From the NCBI GenBank assembly GCA_016748015.1, contig JAAOMT010000134.1:373341-437340 (forward strand): 64,000 nt of DNA. The letters are read 5' to 3'. Source of the stretch: Geosiphon pyriformis. Lineage: Eukaryota; Glomeromycota; Glomeromycetes; Archaeosporales; Geosiphonaceae. Position 1 is the stretch's first letter, and each line of letters opens with the position of its first letter. The position numbers were made by a program, and so were the translations under genes. The notes below the pieces were generated by a model, which worked only from the letters and a program-made list of their open reading frames with translations, had not been told where the DNA came from and did no database searches. Positions 22,466 through 36,090 of the stretch are shown here, piece by piece.

Positions 22466-24470
22466 AAAATAATATTTTTATAATTTAAATATAAATATTT
22501 AAAATTTTTTTATTAAATTTAATTTTTTAATATATTAATTTAATTATTATTATTAAATAATTATGTTATTAATTTTAAAAACTATATAATTATAAAAAAC
22601 TAAATATTTTAGTTTTAAAAATATTATATATTTATAATATAATATTAAAATATATACATATTAACTAATTTTTTAAGTAAATTTATATTTAAATTATATA
22701 TTTATATAATAAAAGTAGTATATAAAAAATTCTGAATAATAATTAAAAAACATTTATATATTAAAGTTTATTCTAATGTTTTGTGTTTATATTATAATAA
22801 GATTAAATTTTTAAATTATGTTTTTATATATAATAAAAATATAATTATTTAAAAAACTTTATTTGAACTTTATATAATATTTTGGCATTTTTTAATTAAC
22901 AGTTTTGTATAAAAATTTTGTTTTAAAAATTGTTATAAGAAAACATATATTGTTTTTAATAATGTTAAAATTATTATATTAAAATTGATTAATTTTATAA
23001 ATAGCTTAATTATTAAGTATTATAATAAATAAATAAAAAACAATTAATTTTTTTTAAATAAAAAATATTTTAATTTTGTTTTTTTACTAAAATCAATTAA
23101 TAAACAAAAACAGTTTCAAAAATTTCAAAAAATTTTAAGTAAACAATAATATATTATTATATATTAAAACACAATTTTAATATAAATTAACTTAATTTTT
23201 GCAAAAATATTTAAAATTTACTTATTTAAAAAAACTTTAATAGTTAATAATTGTTTTTTAAATACTATTAAAAACAATAATAATTTTAAAACAAAAAAAT
23301 TGATTTTTATTTTATTAATTTAATTTTTTTAATTATGTAATTTAATATAATTAATTAAAATTATATATATTAAAATATAATTTGTTTTGTTTTTAGAACT
23401 AATATAATTAATTAAAATTTAAAGTATTTATATATATATAAATTAAAAATTTTATTTATAAAAACGGTTTATGTATTTTTAATATTTTATTAGTTATTTA
23501 AACTTAAATTAATAATTTATTTTTTAAATCAAATATATTTAATGCTTTAATTTTATTAAAGTATTTAGAAAAAACCAAATTATTTTTAGCAAAATTTTAT
23601 AATATTTTTAATTTAATTTTTATAAAATTTAATATTATTCTTTTATATAGTTTATATATTATATATTTTTTTATAACTAATAACAATTAACTTAAAACTT
23701 TAAAATTATATATTTTTGTTAATAAAATTATTAAAAAATAAAACCAGATATTACTAAAAAAATAAAAGCTTTAATATAAAATATTAAGTTAATAAAACAA
23801 TTAATTAAAACTTTTGAAAAAACAAAAACTTAACAAATTGTTTTAAAAAAACAGTATTATAATTAAAAACCAGATAATTTAAACTTTAATATTTATAATA
23901 ATTTTAATATTTAAAAGTTTTTTATTAATTTTTTTGGTATAAATATTAATTTTAATAATTATTTTATTATAAGTTTTTTTAAACTTAAAAATAATAATAA
24001 TAAACTATTAATAACAATTAATATTAAAAAAATAACTATCAATTTAAAAAATTAAATTAATTATTATAAAACTAAACTTAAAAAAAATTTGTGCTTTTGG
24101 TTAAAAACCAAATTTTAAAATATAAAAATATTTATTTTAAATAATAATAAAGATTTTTGAATTTTTGTGTAGCTTTAATTATTAATATTAATATAATTAA
24201 ACATATAAGCTAAGTTTTAAAAATAACAGACATATTAATTTAATTAAAACTATTATTTAAAAAAATTATCAGTTTTTTGTTTGGGTTTTATGCTAATACT
24301 TTTATTAGTGAATAAATATTTTAAATTAAAACTGTTAATAACATAATAATCAAAATATTTAATAAGGATACTTTTGTAATTATTAAAGAAAATTTTAATA
24401 AATATAATAACAAACAATATGCTAATTTTAAAAAATTTAAGAATTTGGGTTAAAAATGAAAAACATGACC
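22466..24470 (+). mobile_element. Extremely AT-rich tract holding a fossil LINE endonuclease (copy C)
   Basis: Two kilobases almost entirely A and T with no usable ORF. Near the right end the plus strand still reads, with stops, VLKITDILI, LKLLFKKIISF, FGFYANTFIS, NNIIIKIFNKDTFVII, KENFNKYNN and FKKFKNLG. These line up with the copy A endonuclease: LLFKxxxSV, GLYAxAS, NSLIAKAVNSSSFVV, GDFNENG and a C-terminal DLGLVN-like motif. So 24200-24445 is a LINE ORF2 remnant driven nearly to saturation with A/T. The part left of 24200 is unassigned but may belong to it. Confidence 0.6.
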
Positions 24471-24529
24471 AGTAGATAAATATTTATGACATTGTTTAAT
24501 CAAATATAATTATTTCAATCAATTGTAGC

Positions 24530-25789
<1,260 letters not shown>

Positions 25790-25887
25790 ATTTTCAATTT
25801 TATGTTTTCAGATTTATATCGTCATCACTTAATCTTAACAGTATTTAAATTTTCAAAAATTGAGAAGCAACTTCTGATAAAAACGGG
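25790..25887. promoter_or_regulatory. 98-bp bidirectional promoter / 5' UTR interval
   Basis: The only sequence between the start codons of ALKBH6 (minus, 25789) and the ZMAT5-like gene (plus, 25888). Both genes must use this AT-rich interval or each other's leader for initiation. No individual site recognised. Confidence 0.5.
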
Positions 25888-26572
25888 ATGGTTCGAAAAT
25901 GTAGGTGTAAATGTAAAACCTTTTGGATATTTTTGAAATTTTAATGCTCATATTCTTTAAATTTGAACCTGTAATCAGATTATTGTGACTACTGCGATAG
26001 ATCATTCCCAGATAACGCGGAAGCTCGTCGTAAACATTTAGATGGGGCACAGCATCAAACTGCTGTTAAATTGCACTATGACTCTTACCGAAGTAAGATT
26101 TAAAAAAAAATCAATTTTAAATTCATAATCTTTTAAAATTACTTTCCTTTTCAAAGATCCTGCAGAGATTTTAGTCGAGAATGCACGCCATCCACCATGT
26201 CGTAAATTTCTAGAGACTGGCCATTGTCAATTCGGATTAAGCTGTCGGTACTCGCATGTACCACCGGGTATTGACTTCTCAGTCTTTGATCCCAATTGTA
26301 AGTGATATTCTCTCAGATTAAAAATTGAAACATAAATGTGTTATTTGATTAATTCAAAATGTTGATATTTTTTCCAAAAAGTATACCTATCCCAAAATCC
26401 TTATCTTTTAATGCAACAGCAACCCCAACTTCAGAAACCTCGACCCCAACCCCAACAACTTCAATTAACACGGTACAAACTTCCACCAGGGTTGCCAAAA
26501 GATCTTCCACCTTCCTTAAGACCACCGCCACCTTCTGGATATGATTTCTCAAACGCTCCTCAATGGGGATGA
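25888..26572 (+). CDS. ZMAT5: ZMAT5-like U11/U12 snRNP 20K zinc-finger protein
   Basis: Exons 25888-25900, 25979-26092, 26157-26297, 26382-26572 give exactly 153 codons (152 aa; human ZMAT5 is about 170). Exon 1 is only 13 nt. The N-terminus MVRKYYCDYCDRSF is a U1-type C2H2 zinc finger (residues about 7-30, ending KHLDGAQH). A CCCH finger follows: CRKFLETGHCQFGLSCRYSH (C-x8-C-x5-C-x3-H, residues about 57-76). The C-terminus has the family tail LPPSLRPPPPSGY ... QWG, here preceded by a Gln-rich stretch. ZMAT5 is a subunit of the U11/U12 di-snRNP of the minor spliceosome. Assignment rests on the domain pair plus the C-terminal tail and is strong. Confidence 0.88.
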
Positions 26573-26956
26573 TTTAAGAAAGACAAAACGTAAGTTAATG
26601 TTTTAAACTTCCCGAAAAAAGTGTCAGACTTAATACATACAATTTGATTTCAACTTTTTATAAATAATAAGCTTTTTCAATAGATTATTATTATATTATA
26701 AAATGGTTTTCAAGAAAAAATTTATAATTATTTATGCAATGTTATAAATACAATTATGAAAATTTTACAAAAAACACCAATTTTTATGTTATGAATTTGT
26801 AACAAAACTTTTAAAATAAGTAGTGTTAATTAATAAGTAAGTAATAATTCAATCAATTTAAGCAAATAAATTAAAACAAAAATATTAAAAAAATCAATAT
26901 CAAAATAGTTTAAAAGCTTAAAAAGAAATACTTTTTGTCTTCTTAATTTTATAACC

Positions 26957-29285
26957 ATGACCAGAGCAAAGAATAAAAAGATTGCACCCATTACTTTTTC
27001 TATAGTAACTAATAAAGTTTCTACATAAAAAAGTTTCTTTATTATTAAAGCAGCTAAACATAACATCTTGGCTACATTTTCCTTGAATATTGATAGTGAT
27101 AGGCTGCCTTTGGTGGCCATTAAAGCATCTTCCTTATCTTTGACTGGTTTTTTACCAGTCAAAGTTTCTTCAAAGAGACACACTTAAGTTAGTTTTAGTA
27201 TTGTCTCTACTTCTTTTAAGAGCCCAAAAATTTTTAATAGTAGACTAGTTAACAAGCTGGTTTTTTCTATTATAGTTTTTACACCTAGTACTATTAGTAT
27301 TACTTTTTCAAACAAAATAATCAAAAAAACCAAAAATTTAAAAAAGTAAGAGCAGTTATTTGTCTCTGCTATTGTTATACTGAACTTTTTTGTAGTTTCA
27401 ACTAAGATCTTAGATAAGATCTTTATTGTTTTATTTGGCATATTATCCAAAATAGGCCAAGATCAACTATTGGTTGTGTTGCCAAATATGATGCTTTTTG
27501 GCAAATTCTTATTAATTTTAAAAGCAAAACAATTATCTTCTATTGAGTCATCTGTTTTTAAGAACTGGGCCAATTAAATAAAAACTGAATTATCTTTTTT
27601 GGTTTCTGGTGTTATTGCTAATAGTATTTGGAAAACTGTTACTAGTTATCAAAAGTTTACTAAGTAAATAATCTTTACTTTAATATTTAGTAATACTTTC
27701 AAAATCAAATTGGCTTATATTAAGGATGTTTTTTGGTTTATACATAATTTTTTAAGTGTAAAGTCTGTATTAAAAGACAATATAAAGCTTTTTTGTATGG
27801 AGTTTGCTTCTTAAAGTTCTTTAAATGCTGTATTTCTGGTTGAATTCACAAGTTTTATTTGTCTTGTTACTCTTAAAATTGCCAAGTTTTTGGTAATTTC
27901 TGAGTTTGGTTCTTTTTCTGCTATTATTATACTGTATAATGTGCTCTTGGATGTGTTTTTTGTCAATATTAAGTCAGTTTTTGGTGTTTTTGGTGAAGTT
28001 TTTCATGTTGTATTAAAGTTTGCTGGTATTTAACAATACATAATTGTTTATTTTAATGAATTAAATACTGTTATATCTGTTTTTAATTACTAATTAGTAT
28101 TGGTAGACAAAGATAATGTTCGAATTTTTCTTCTTATGAATCAAAAAAAACTATTCTGTTTTGTGATAAGTTTAGAGCCAAGTTAATTAATTTTCTTTCT
28201 GGCTGTATTGCTTTTGAGATTAGTAATATGATTTTTCAAATTGATAGTTAGATTTGTTTTATTCTTTATTTATCTAATTCTGGTTGTTATTTCTAATTTG
28301 CTTTGATTACATTTGGCTTTTAAGTTGATTTGGACTTTGCAGTTGTCAACTGAGAAGATGCCATATTTGGTAAGAAACCTTTGATTGTTAACACTATTTT
28401 AGATGCCAAAAGATAGAACATTTGGTTGCAAACTGTACAGTTTTTTTATCTTCTTTTTCCATAACTCCCAAAATATTTAAATCATGTTTTGTAAATAGTG
28501 TTTTTTATATCAAGACTTCTGTTCATTCTAATTTTTCGGATTTTTTTTCTTTGGTGGCTTCTGTTTTTCCTTTTGTAATTGTTAATAACTCTTTGTTTTT
28601 CTCTTGGCTGGTGTTTCTGGAATTTGATTTGGTTAAGTTGTCAGCTTTAGTTGAATTAATTGTTAAACCTGTTAGTATATTAGTTATTGTATTTAAACAT
28701 TTTATTAAAGATGATCTTATCTCAGACCTGTGTTGGCTTGAGTATAGTATCCCAATAAGCTCCATACAGTTGTTGGATACAAGTGGATGTCGATGTCACT
28801 CTTAATTTAAAGATCAATAAGCTTATGATTTATCTGGATTTTTTTAGCAAGATAATTGGTAAGTTGGAAAGAGAGGTGGTTTTTTTGAAAAAAAAGTATT
28901 ACATAAATAATGTTAATATGTCTGGTATTTTAGAGTATTTACTTAATGTAAATAATAATGTGTTTTCTAACTTGATGTTTTTTTGAACACACAAATCTGT
29001 TAATGTTAAAATAGATTCTTTAAAAACAGCTAAATGGCTGGTTAGATTGGTTTTTTATAGTATTATTTTATTTGATATTATTCAAAAGATGTCATCTTTG
29101 GATAAGTTTTCTTTTGTTATATCAATTTAGCATAACCTAAACTGGTTTAAGTAGCTGGTTATATGTAGAAAGTATATAAACTACATTTAACACTGAAATA
29201 CTTAGTTTGTTTCTAATTTTTAGATAGTAATTAAATCTTACTTATTAAATCTAATAAAAAAAAATAGAAATAATTTGATCTAAAA
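26957..29285 (+). pseudogene. ORF1 of a second LINE family (plus strand, decayed)
   Basis: The plus strand reads, with about 25 stops, MTRAKNKKIAPITFS, LPLVAIKASSLSLTGF, VKVSSKRHT-stop-VSFSIVST, SPKIFNSRLVNKLVF, IKLFCMEFAS, VFLVEFTSFICLVTLKIAK and VKLSALVELIVKPVS. The order (basic N-terminus, repeated RRM-like folds, a C-terminal coiled-coil) is that of LINE ORF1 proteins common in Glomeromycotina, but the sequence differs from copies A and B. The first ATG is 26957. It ends near 29285, facing the 3' end of LINE copy B. No ORF2 follows. Confidence 0.65.
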
Positions 29286-29289
29286 ATAA

Positions 29290-29336
29290 AATAATAAATA
29301 ATTAATAATTAATAATTAATATTAAATAATTAACAA
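29290..29336. repeat. AATAATT-type simple repeat at the LINE junction
   Basis: AATAAATAATTAATAATTAA-type tract lying exactly between the plus-strand ORF1 fragment and the minus-strand LINE copy B. It may be the 3' tail of copy B, since many LINEs end in short repeats. Confidence 0.5.
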
Positions 29337-30469
29337 GTAAGGCCCAATTACTATTTAAGACTATAGAAACATATAAGCTTTTATATTAAATATGGCTTAT
29401 GTGTTTTTTCACATGTGACCAGTCACTTAAGCCAATCAAAACAATACTAAGCACTAAAACTATTAACAATAGAAATGTTATGCAAAAAGCCAAATTGAAT
29501 ACTAATTAAATAAAAATACAAACCAAAACAAACATAAATATCCAGCCTAATATCAAAATCAAAAATCATATCATAAAATTACATAGAAGCTAACCCAGAC
29601 ATGGCTGGTATTTTGAATTTATTATACAGCAAGAGACTGCATTTTTTTTAAAATAACTTTAACTTGATAGTTAACAATCATATGGCAGATCTATAACCCT
29701 TGATAAAACTTCAAACCAGCTTAACAACAAAATCAGCACCATTGGAACCACCACCCATAAGTCATATTACATCAATTACCCATATCTTCATTACAAAGTT
29801 CTTAACAAATACTATATACAATTAATCTAAAAATCCAGCTTCACACAAAGATTAGACCACTATACTATTAATAGTATCAATATCTAACAAATCATTTCAA
29901 GTTTTAATAGTCAACAAAATTAAAATTTCCCTAGTGCCAATATTATAAGCACAAAAAAATATGTGGTTAAAGTTCTCAGCCAATTCATATTAAATATACA
30001 GCATGTTAGAATAGCTTCAATTATACTAATGTTTCCTCTTGGCAATAGATAAATAGTAATAGAAAGCTTTCATAAAATAAGATTGAACCAATATAAAAAC
30101 AGAGCTGATAAAACCAGCTCAAAACTGACCATTAGAATGTCACACATGAAATGTCTTATTCACATTAAACAAATTATGCAGTATATTATTCACAATGCTA
30201 ATTGCACACTTGAAATTCCAACCAACAAAATTTATGGCATCAAAAAAACACCTAGTAAAATAATAAACATTCCCAAATACAAGTCTGTTTTTAACAGAAA
30301 AAAAGTGGCAAGACACATCAATCAACAATGTAAAATCAGATACAGTAACAGCATTGGTCAAAAAGTTAGCATGCTCATTATTTACAACTCCAGAATGGCT
30401 TTTTACCTTATTTTAGCAAACCAACAATTTCTTAGATATAATAGTTTTGTGGATATACTTCTTTTTAAT

Positions 30470-30913
30470 TTAACATTTATTGCAAAAATCAGGATTTGTT
30501 TTTCTCTTAAACAATAAGCACATGTTTAATAATGTCTGACTGTTTATGAACAAATTAACAGAGCTAAAAGCTAAAATACACTCCAATACAAAAGTAATAA
30601 CATACATTTCTACCAAAGTTAAAGAAAACAGGCCATATACTTTAATACCAACACTAGCATCAATGCCCAAAAAATAGACAGCAGTACCACCATGAGTATC
30701 TATAGTTCCTAAATCTTTAACTAAATTATTTATATAAATCATCATACTATCAGATTTACACCTCAAAAAATAATTACCAACAGAATTAAAATTGCTCAAA
30801 CAATAACCAGGAGCAAGATAAGAAGCTAAAAAGTAGTCACTAATTAAACTGCCATTCTCAATAAATTTGACTATTAGACTAAACCAACCAGAAACTGGTC
30901 CCTTAAGATCCAA
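30470..30913 (-). pseudogene. RNase H domain of LINE copy B ORF2
   Basis: 148 codons open, read as GTIDTHGGTAVYFLGID, GLFSLTLVEMYVI, LECILAFSS and LFINSQ. These correspond to the D ... E ... D pattern of LINE-type RNase H; the third Asp (DSQ) is Asn here. Downstream, 30361-30140 is the conserved C-terminal segment of this LINE group (SCHFFSVKNRLVFGN). Confidence 0.75.
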
Positions 30914-31299
30914 TCTCTTCTATTTGCAAAAATTACTTTACATAAAACACGTGTCTTAATAATCCAAAAATTAGTTTGTAAAAATGATACCAAATTTTTT
31001 CAAAGCACTTACTATATCTAAATAATACTTCAAGCCTAATACATTAGCAATAGCAATGTCATTACCAACTCAAAAAACATTTGGCAAATTAATATTTAAT
31101 AAGAGTCTACATAATGTCAGAGTGTTGATTACACTAGTTAGAAAACAGTTTATAAGGTTAATTGACAATGTAATTGAAAAACTAAAAGGTTGTCAGAGCA
31201 TTCAATTGATAGTCTGCAAATCCATGGTTCTATGTTTAAAAAATCTGCCAAGAACACCTTTCGAATTGGCAAAATTTGCCAAATTTGCCAGAGTTTTCA

Positions 31300-33000
31300 G
31301 TTAGTATCTGTTTAAAAGTTTTAAAACCATATAATTTAGGATGAAAAATGGTCTTATTGAAAAAATCTTTAAATAAATTGGCCTTTAGCTTCAGCTTTTT
31401 CTTTAGCAACTTGTCATATTTTTTACATATACTTATAGAGACATGACTAAATTACAATCTGTAACTAATTATTAGCTGCAAAATAGTAGATATTAAATAT
31501 AAAAATTGTTTGTTAGATACTGCTTTCCTCAAAACTAAATTTACAAAAAACCTAATATTAAACTGAGTTTTAATAAGATTGGATCTCAAAAAACCATTAG
31601 TAAACAAAAAAATGTCTAAGTATCTATGAAATTTGTCTTTTTTGGCAATTAAAATGTAAAAACCACTTATTAACAACTGAGAAATTTTTATTCTTTGATT
31701 AATGAATATGATTATTGTCTTATCCATATTGATTAAAATATTATTAATATGAAAAAACTCACTAGCTAAGTCTAAAATACACTGAATGGTAAACATATTA
31801 TTTTCAATCCAAATAGTATTATTCACAAAAACTCCAGCTGCAAGAAAAAAAGTCAAGCCATTTTTTTGATTCTGTCTGCCAGTTTTTGTAAAAAACTTTG
31901 AATTCAATCTATATTCATATAAACTTTTATGTCTCTTAACTTTACAGAGCAGTAAATTATAAAAAATTCTTTACAACAAAGATGAGAAAACTTCACACTA
32001 ATTCAGGTTATTATGAACAGTGTATTTATTAATAAGCCCAAAATTTGTTATCACATAATTAAACTATTCATTGTATATGATCTCAAAAAACTTAATAAAA
32101 TAGAAACATATTTTAATTTTAACTAAACTGTTTTTTAAATGAAACCAACTAATTGAATTATATGTCTTATATATATTCTGCAGAACCAGTTATAGCTTAC
32201 AGTCTTTTTTCAATGTATCTTTAACAATAAAGCCAACAGCAGATATAAAAGATTAAGTAAATATGCTTTTTAATACTAAAAAGTTATCACCATGTAAAAC
32301 ATTAAACTTACTACAAGCCAAGAAAATTTTATTCAAAAAAATTTTGAACAGGATTTTACAGACTATTTTAATCAAAACTATTAGTTTAGTGTTCATTAAA
32401 GTTCTTTTTTAATCATATTACTTTGGTATTATAGAAACCCAAGTCTTTTTCTATTATTTAAGAACAGCATCCAACACCAAACACCCATTCAAAATATTTA
32501 ATAAACCACCTAAAACTTGTTTATTACTATTTTTTTAAAGCTTATTTAGAATACCAGATAGACCAGCAGCTTTTTTATTAGGCAAATCTTTGATAATCTG
32601 CAAAAACTCATCAAACTTAATTTTACACATAACATTTAAAAAAGTCTCATTATTAATATGGCTTAAAGAAGCATATTGATTAAGCCAATAATTAGACAAA
32701 ATATTTGGTACTGCATACTTTCTTGTCTATTTTTTCATAATAGTATTAATTGAAAATTTGACTATTTGTGGCTTTAAAACCAGCTTGTTATTAACTACCA
32801 AATAATTAAAAACCACTTTTCAAAATGGACAATCCAAGACATTTCTAATTTTTTTTTTATCAGAACAAAAATTTTCTATGCATTTGTTTATAAATTTTTT
32901 AATAAGATTATCCTTAGCAGTCTTAGATCTATAATATTTGAATTTGCAATACTTTTTTTTAATACTTAACAAATAATACAAGATTTCTCAGAACCAACAC
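31300..33000 (-). pseudogene. Reverse transcriptase of LINE copy B (catalytic DD changed to NN)
   Basis: The best preserved part is 31907-31452: GLTFFLAAGVFVNNTIWIEN, then CILDLASEFFHINNILIN. Motif C should read FVDDTIWI; both Asp codons are AAT (31818-31823), so the polymerase is dead. Upstream sequence to about 33000 is consistent with RT but carries many stops. Confidence 0.8.
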
Positions 33001-33569
33001 CAGTACTAATTATAGCACAGACTTTAATAGTTTCTTCTTTATTAATAACAACCTAGACATTAATAAGACAATTAGTCCTTAAAGTTTGATTCAAATTGAT
33101 ACTTCTTATAAATTTGGCCACTAACAATTCTAGCTTAAAAAACTTTAAAAACTGTATATTCTTTGAACTGTCAAACTTAGAAAACCAAAGCCTAAAAAAC
33201 ACTTTATTAGCAAAGCTAATCACTATGTCTTTAAGAATTTTCTACATCAATTCCAAGTTATCACTACTTTTAATACCATTAAAATTCACTATCTTTTCCA
33301 AAAACAAACCCAAAAAACACTTTTTGAAACATGACTATTTATTAACATTAGCATTTTTAATTTTAAATTTTCATCTATTTCTATTAGCCTGTTTGCACAT
33401 GTTGTTAAGTGAATGTTTAAAAGACCACCCAAACCAATTGCAATTAAAACCACTTTGTGATTAATGTTAAAAAACTCAGATGCAGAATTAATTCTATAAC
33501 CAGCAATAATGGATGCCAAATTCTGGTTCACAAAAATAAAATTGATGACTTTTTTAACACCTTTGGAAT

Positions 33570-34115
33570 TGTCCTAAGTAGAAGTCTTGACTAAAAAATG
33601 TCTATGAAATGAGTTAATTAATCTTAAATCTACACAAAACTTGAAATTTGTACTCTTCTTTGTATTATCCTTATTGAAATCTCTATCTAATACTATGAAA
33701 GTATTGGAGTTGACTGCCTTGGCAATCAAAGAATTGATAACCAATATTTGACCAAATTTTGCTTTGGCAAAAGCATCAGCATACAAATCTAAAATTATGA
33801 CTAACAATTTCCCTTTAAATAAAAGTTTAACTAAAATAATTTTATCAAGAATCTTTTTTATCTTAGACACATGCTGAGCCAGAGAATTGTTTACAATAAT
33901 AGCCACTCCAGCACCAAGAAAACTTTTATTCAAACCAGATATAAAGATCCTGATCTCATTAAATTTGTTCATAATTTATGGTCTAATACTAGATCTTAAT
34001 TTTGTTTCAATAATAATTGATACCATATTACCTAAATTTACATGTCAACATACAACATCTTCTTGCTTGGCTAGAACATTGATGCCACAAACATTGTATA
34101 TAGCAATCTTCTAAA
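33570..34115 (-). pseudogene. Endonuclease domain of LINE copy B ORF2
   Basis: Minus strand: YNVCGINVLAKQ, IIETKLRSS, FISGLNKSFLGAGVAII, LVIILDLYADAFAKAKF, INSLIAKAVNSNTFIVL and DRDFNKD. The last corresponds to GGDFNEN of copy A, so the conserved Gly-Gly is lost while Asp and Asn remain. This stretch is the uninterrupted equivalent of the target of Gypsy element 1. Confidence 0.82.
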
Positions 34116-34199
34116 CTAAATCACTTATAAAGACAAAAAATATACCAAAAAACTTAAGCCAGCATATAAATAATCTAACTTTACCAAAACAAAACTAAT

Positions 34200-35980
34200 G
34201 AAAGCCTCAAAAGCCACCAATTTTGATTTCTAACTGCTTACTTTAGTGGTCAGAATCTTCAAATTATTCAAACTTAAGGCAGAAATTGATTCTATTATAG
34301 CCAAAAAAAGAGTTGTAAGGAGCCCATGCAAAGCATTTAAAACCATATTTAAGTTCAAATTTAAACCCAAAGACACAATCACAGTAGGAGAAGAAAGTCG
34401 AAAAACAGGTGCCAAGAGCACCAGATTAATCATGTTTAGCTTTCTCACAATACCCAATACTTGATCAGCCAAAAACTTTAGGGACTACTCTAAAAATGCC
34501 AAATAATTATTAATTGATGAACCATTTTGAACAACCAGTATATGATCTTTATTATTTGAAACACCAGAAAAAAAAAACCAGAACCAAAACTGAAACAAGA
34601 ACTACTAAAAAAAAAAAAAAACAAGTAAGACCACTTGCATTCAAAATTTGTCACTAAAGACAAAAAAACAAAAAATTAGAACACTTTTTTTTGTATACAA
34701 CTTGGCAAGCTAAAAATGGTTTTTCTCTAAAATAAATTTTTTATAAGGTTTTAAAAGAAACAGAACTAATGTATTTAATATATTATATTCAAGAGCAAAA
34801 TATCCAAAACACCTATACTTTCCACAATAAACCAAATTAAAGCTAGCCCAAGAAAATTTAATCTCCACAAGAATTGGCTTCATGCAAAAAGCAGATTCAA
34901 GTTTTTTTTCAGATTCAAAGCTAATTACAGCACAGCAAACTCTATTACCAAATTCAATTAAATAATTGATGATGCAAGTTCTTTTACCAGTCTTCTCCAA
35001 CAAAGTGCTCAAATAATGAGCTGTTGTTTTCACTGACAAAGTAAACAAAAGTGCTCTAAACTAATCTTTTGATGTTCAGATATCATAATCTCCCACAGCT
35101 TTGGCTATATACACAGAATCTTTTTTAATTAAGAATAACTATCTTGTGGCCAACAAATTAGCCTAATTCAATTTAACAAATTCCATCACAGCTTTTTGTT
35201 ACAGCCCAATTAATTGTAAACAAATTAACTTAATTTTTCCAAACTCAATTATTGTAGTGATAATCATTTTTTTTGGCATATTCATGAGAATTTTTTTGAT
35301 AATTACAGTCTGATTTGACCTGATTTTTTGTCTTTTAAGATTGTTATTTACTTTAATACCTTTATTTTTAGCCAATAACACAGCTTTATTTATGCTCTCT
35401 TCTAAAGTAAATGTTAACCAGATAATCTTTTTAAATTTTGAAAAAGTAGTGGTCTCTCCAAAACCATTGACAGTTGAAAATAATTTCCTAATTAATTGAG
35501 ACTTTGCAGTTACTGACTTGTTTTTCATAGCTAAAAGATTAATATTCAATACAAAGAATTTTTTAACTGCCACTTCAATCTGATTTTTAACTATTTTTGA
35601 ATTAATTCATCTTTTGTTAAGAAAAATAGATAAGCAGAAAAAGAGAGAGATTTCATCTTTATTATCTATATCAAAAACTAGAAAACCAATAGGAGAACCA
35701 ATTACAGTGTCAATATTGACTTTTTTTATTTTAGGTATATTTATCTTAGAATTTGACTAGGTCTCACTCTTACTACTAGCATTATCATTAATATTTATGT
35801 TAACAAATTAGCCAGCAATTTTTTTTGAACTTTCAAAACTCAAATCCACTTTATTACCAAAATGCTTAATATTCTCAAGTAACAACTTCTGCTTTTGAGC
35901 CAAGCTTCTACTAATAGAACCTAAAACTAAAACTCTGGCTACTTTTTTTCTGGCATCAAAACTACTTATAATGACAGTCA
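34200..35980 (-). pseudogene. ORF1 of LINE copy B
   Basis: Aligns with copy A ORF1: IGSPIGFLVFD, RKLFSTVNGFGETTTFSKF, VIIKKILMNMPKKMI (RRM-like), FRALLFTLSVKTTAHYL and GKRTCIINYL, then the former knuckle CGKYRCFGYFALE, in which Cys/His spacing has decayed. The coiled-coil-like tail LADQVLGIVRKLN is at 34472-34430. No ATG matching that of copy A remains. Confidence 0.78.
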
Positions 35981-36090
35981 ATTCAACAAAATAGTAAAAA
36001 TTGCAATAATAAAAACAGAAAAACTTCTTTCAAAATTTTAAACTCTTTTTTGGGAATTTGGAACAAAGGAGAGAAAGAAGTTTTATTTAA

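Larger units (their letters stand above)
29286..36090 (-). mobile_element. LINE copy B, near full length (about 6.8 kb), decayed
   Basis: Minus-strand element of the same family as copy A. Order from the 5' end (36090): ORF1 (35980-34200), ORF2 endonuclease (34115-33570), reverse transcriptase (about 33000-31300), RNase H (30913-30470), C-terminal region (to about 29400). The 3' end is at about 29290-29340, where a short AATAATT-type repeat sits. It is markedly more A/T-rich than copy A and has stops throughout. It served as the uninterrupted reference for locating both Gypsy insertions in copy A. Confidence 0.85.

Noticed and set aside
26349-26552. Minus-strand ORF opposite the last ZMAT5 exon.
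   Set aside because: It is antisense to a Pro/Gln-rich coding exon and has no support of its own.
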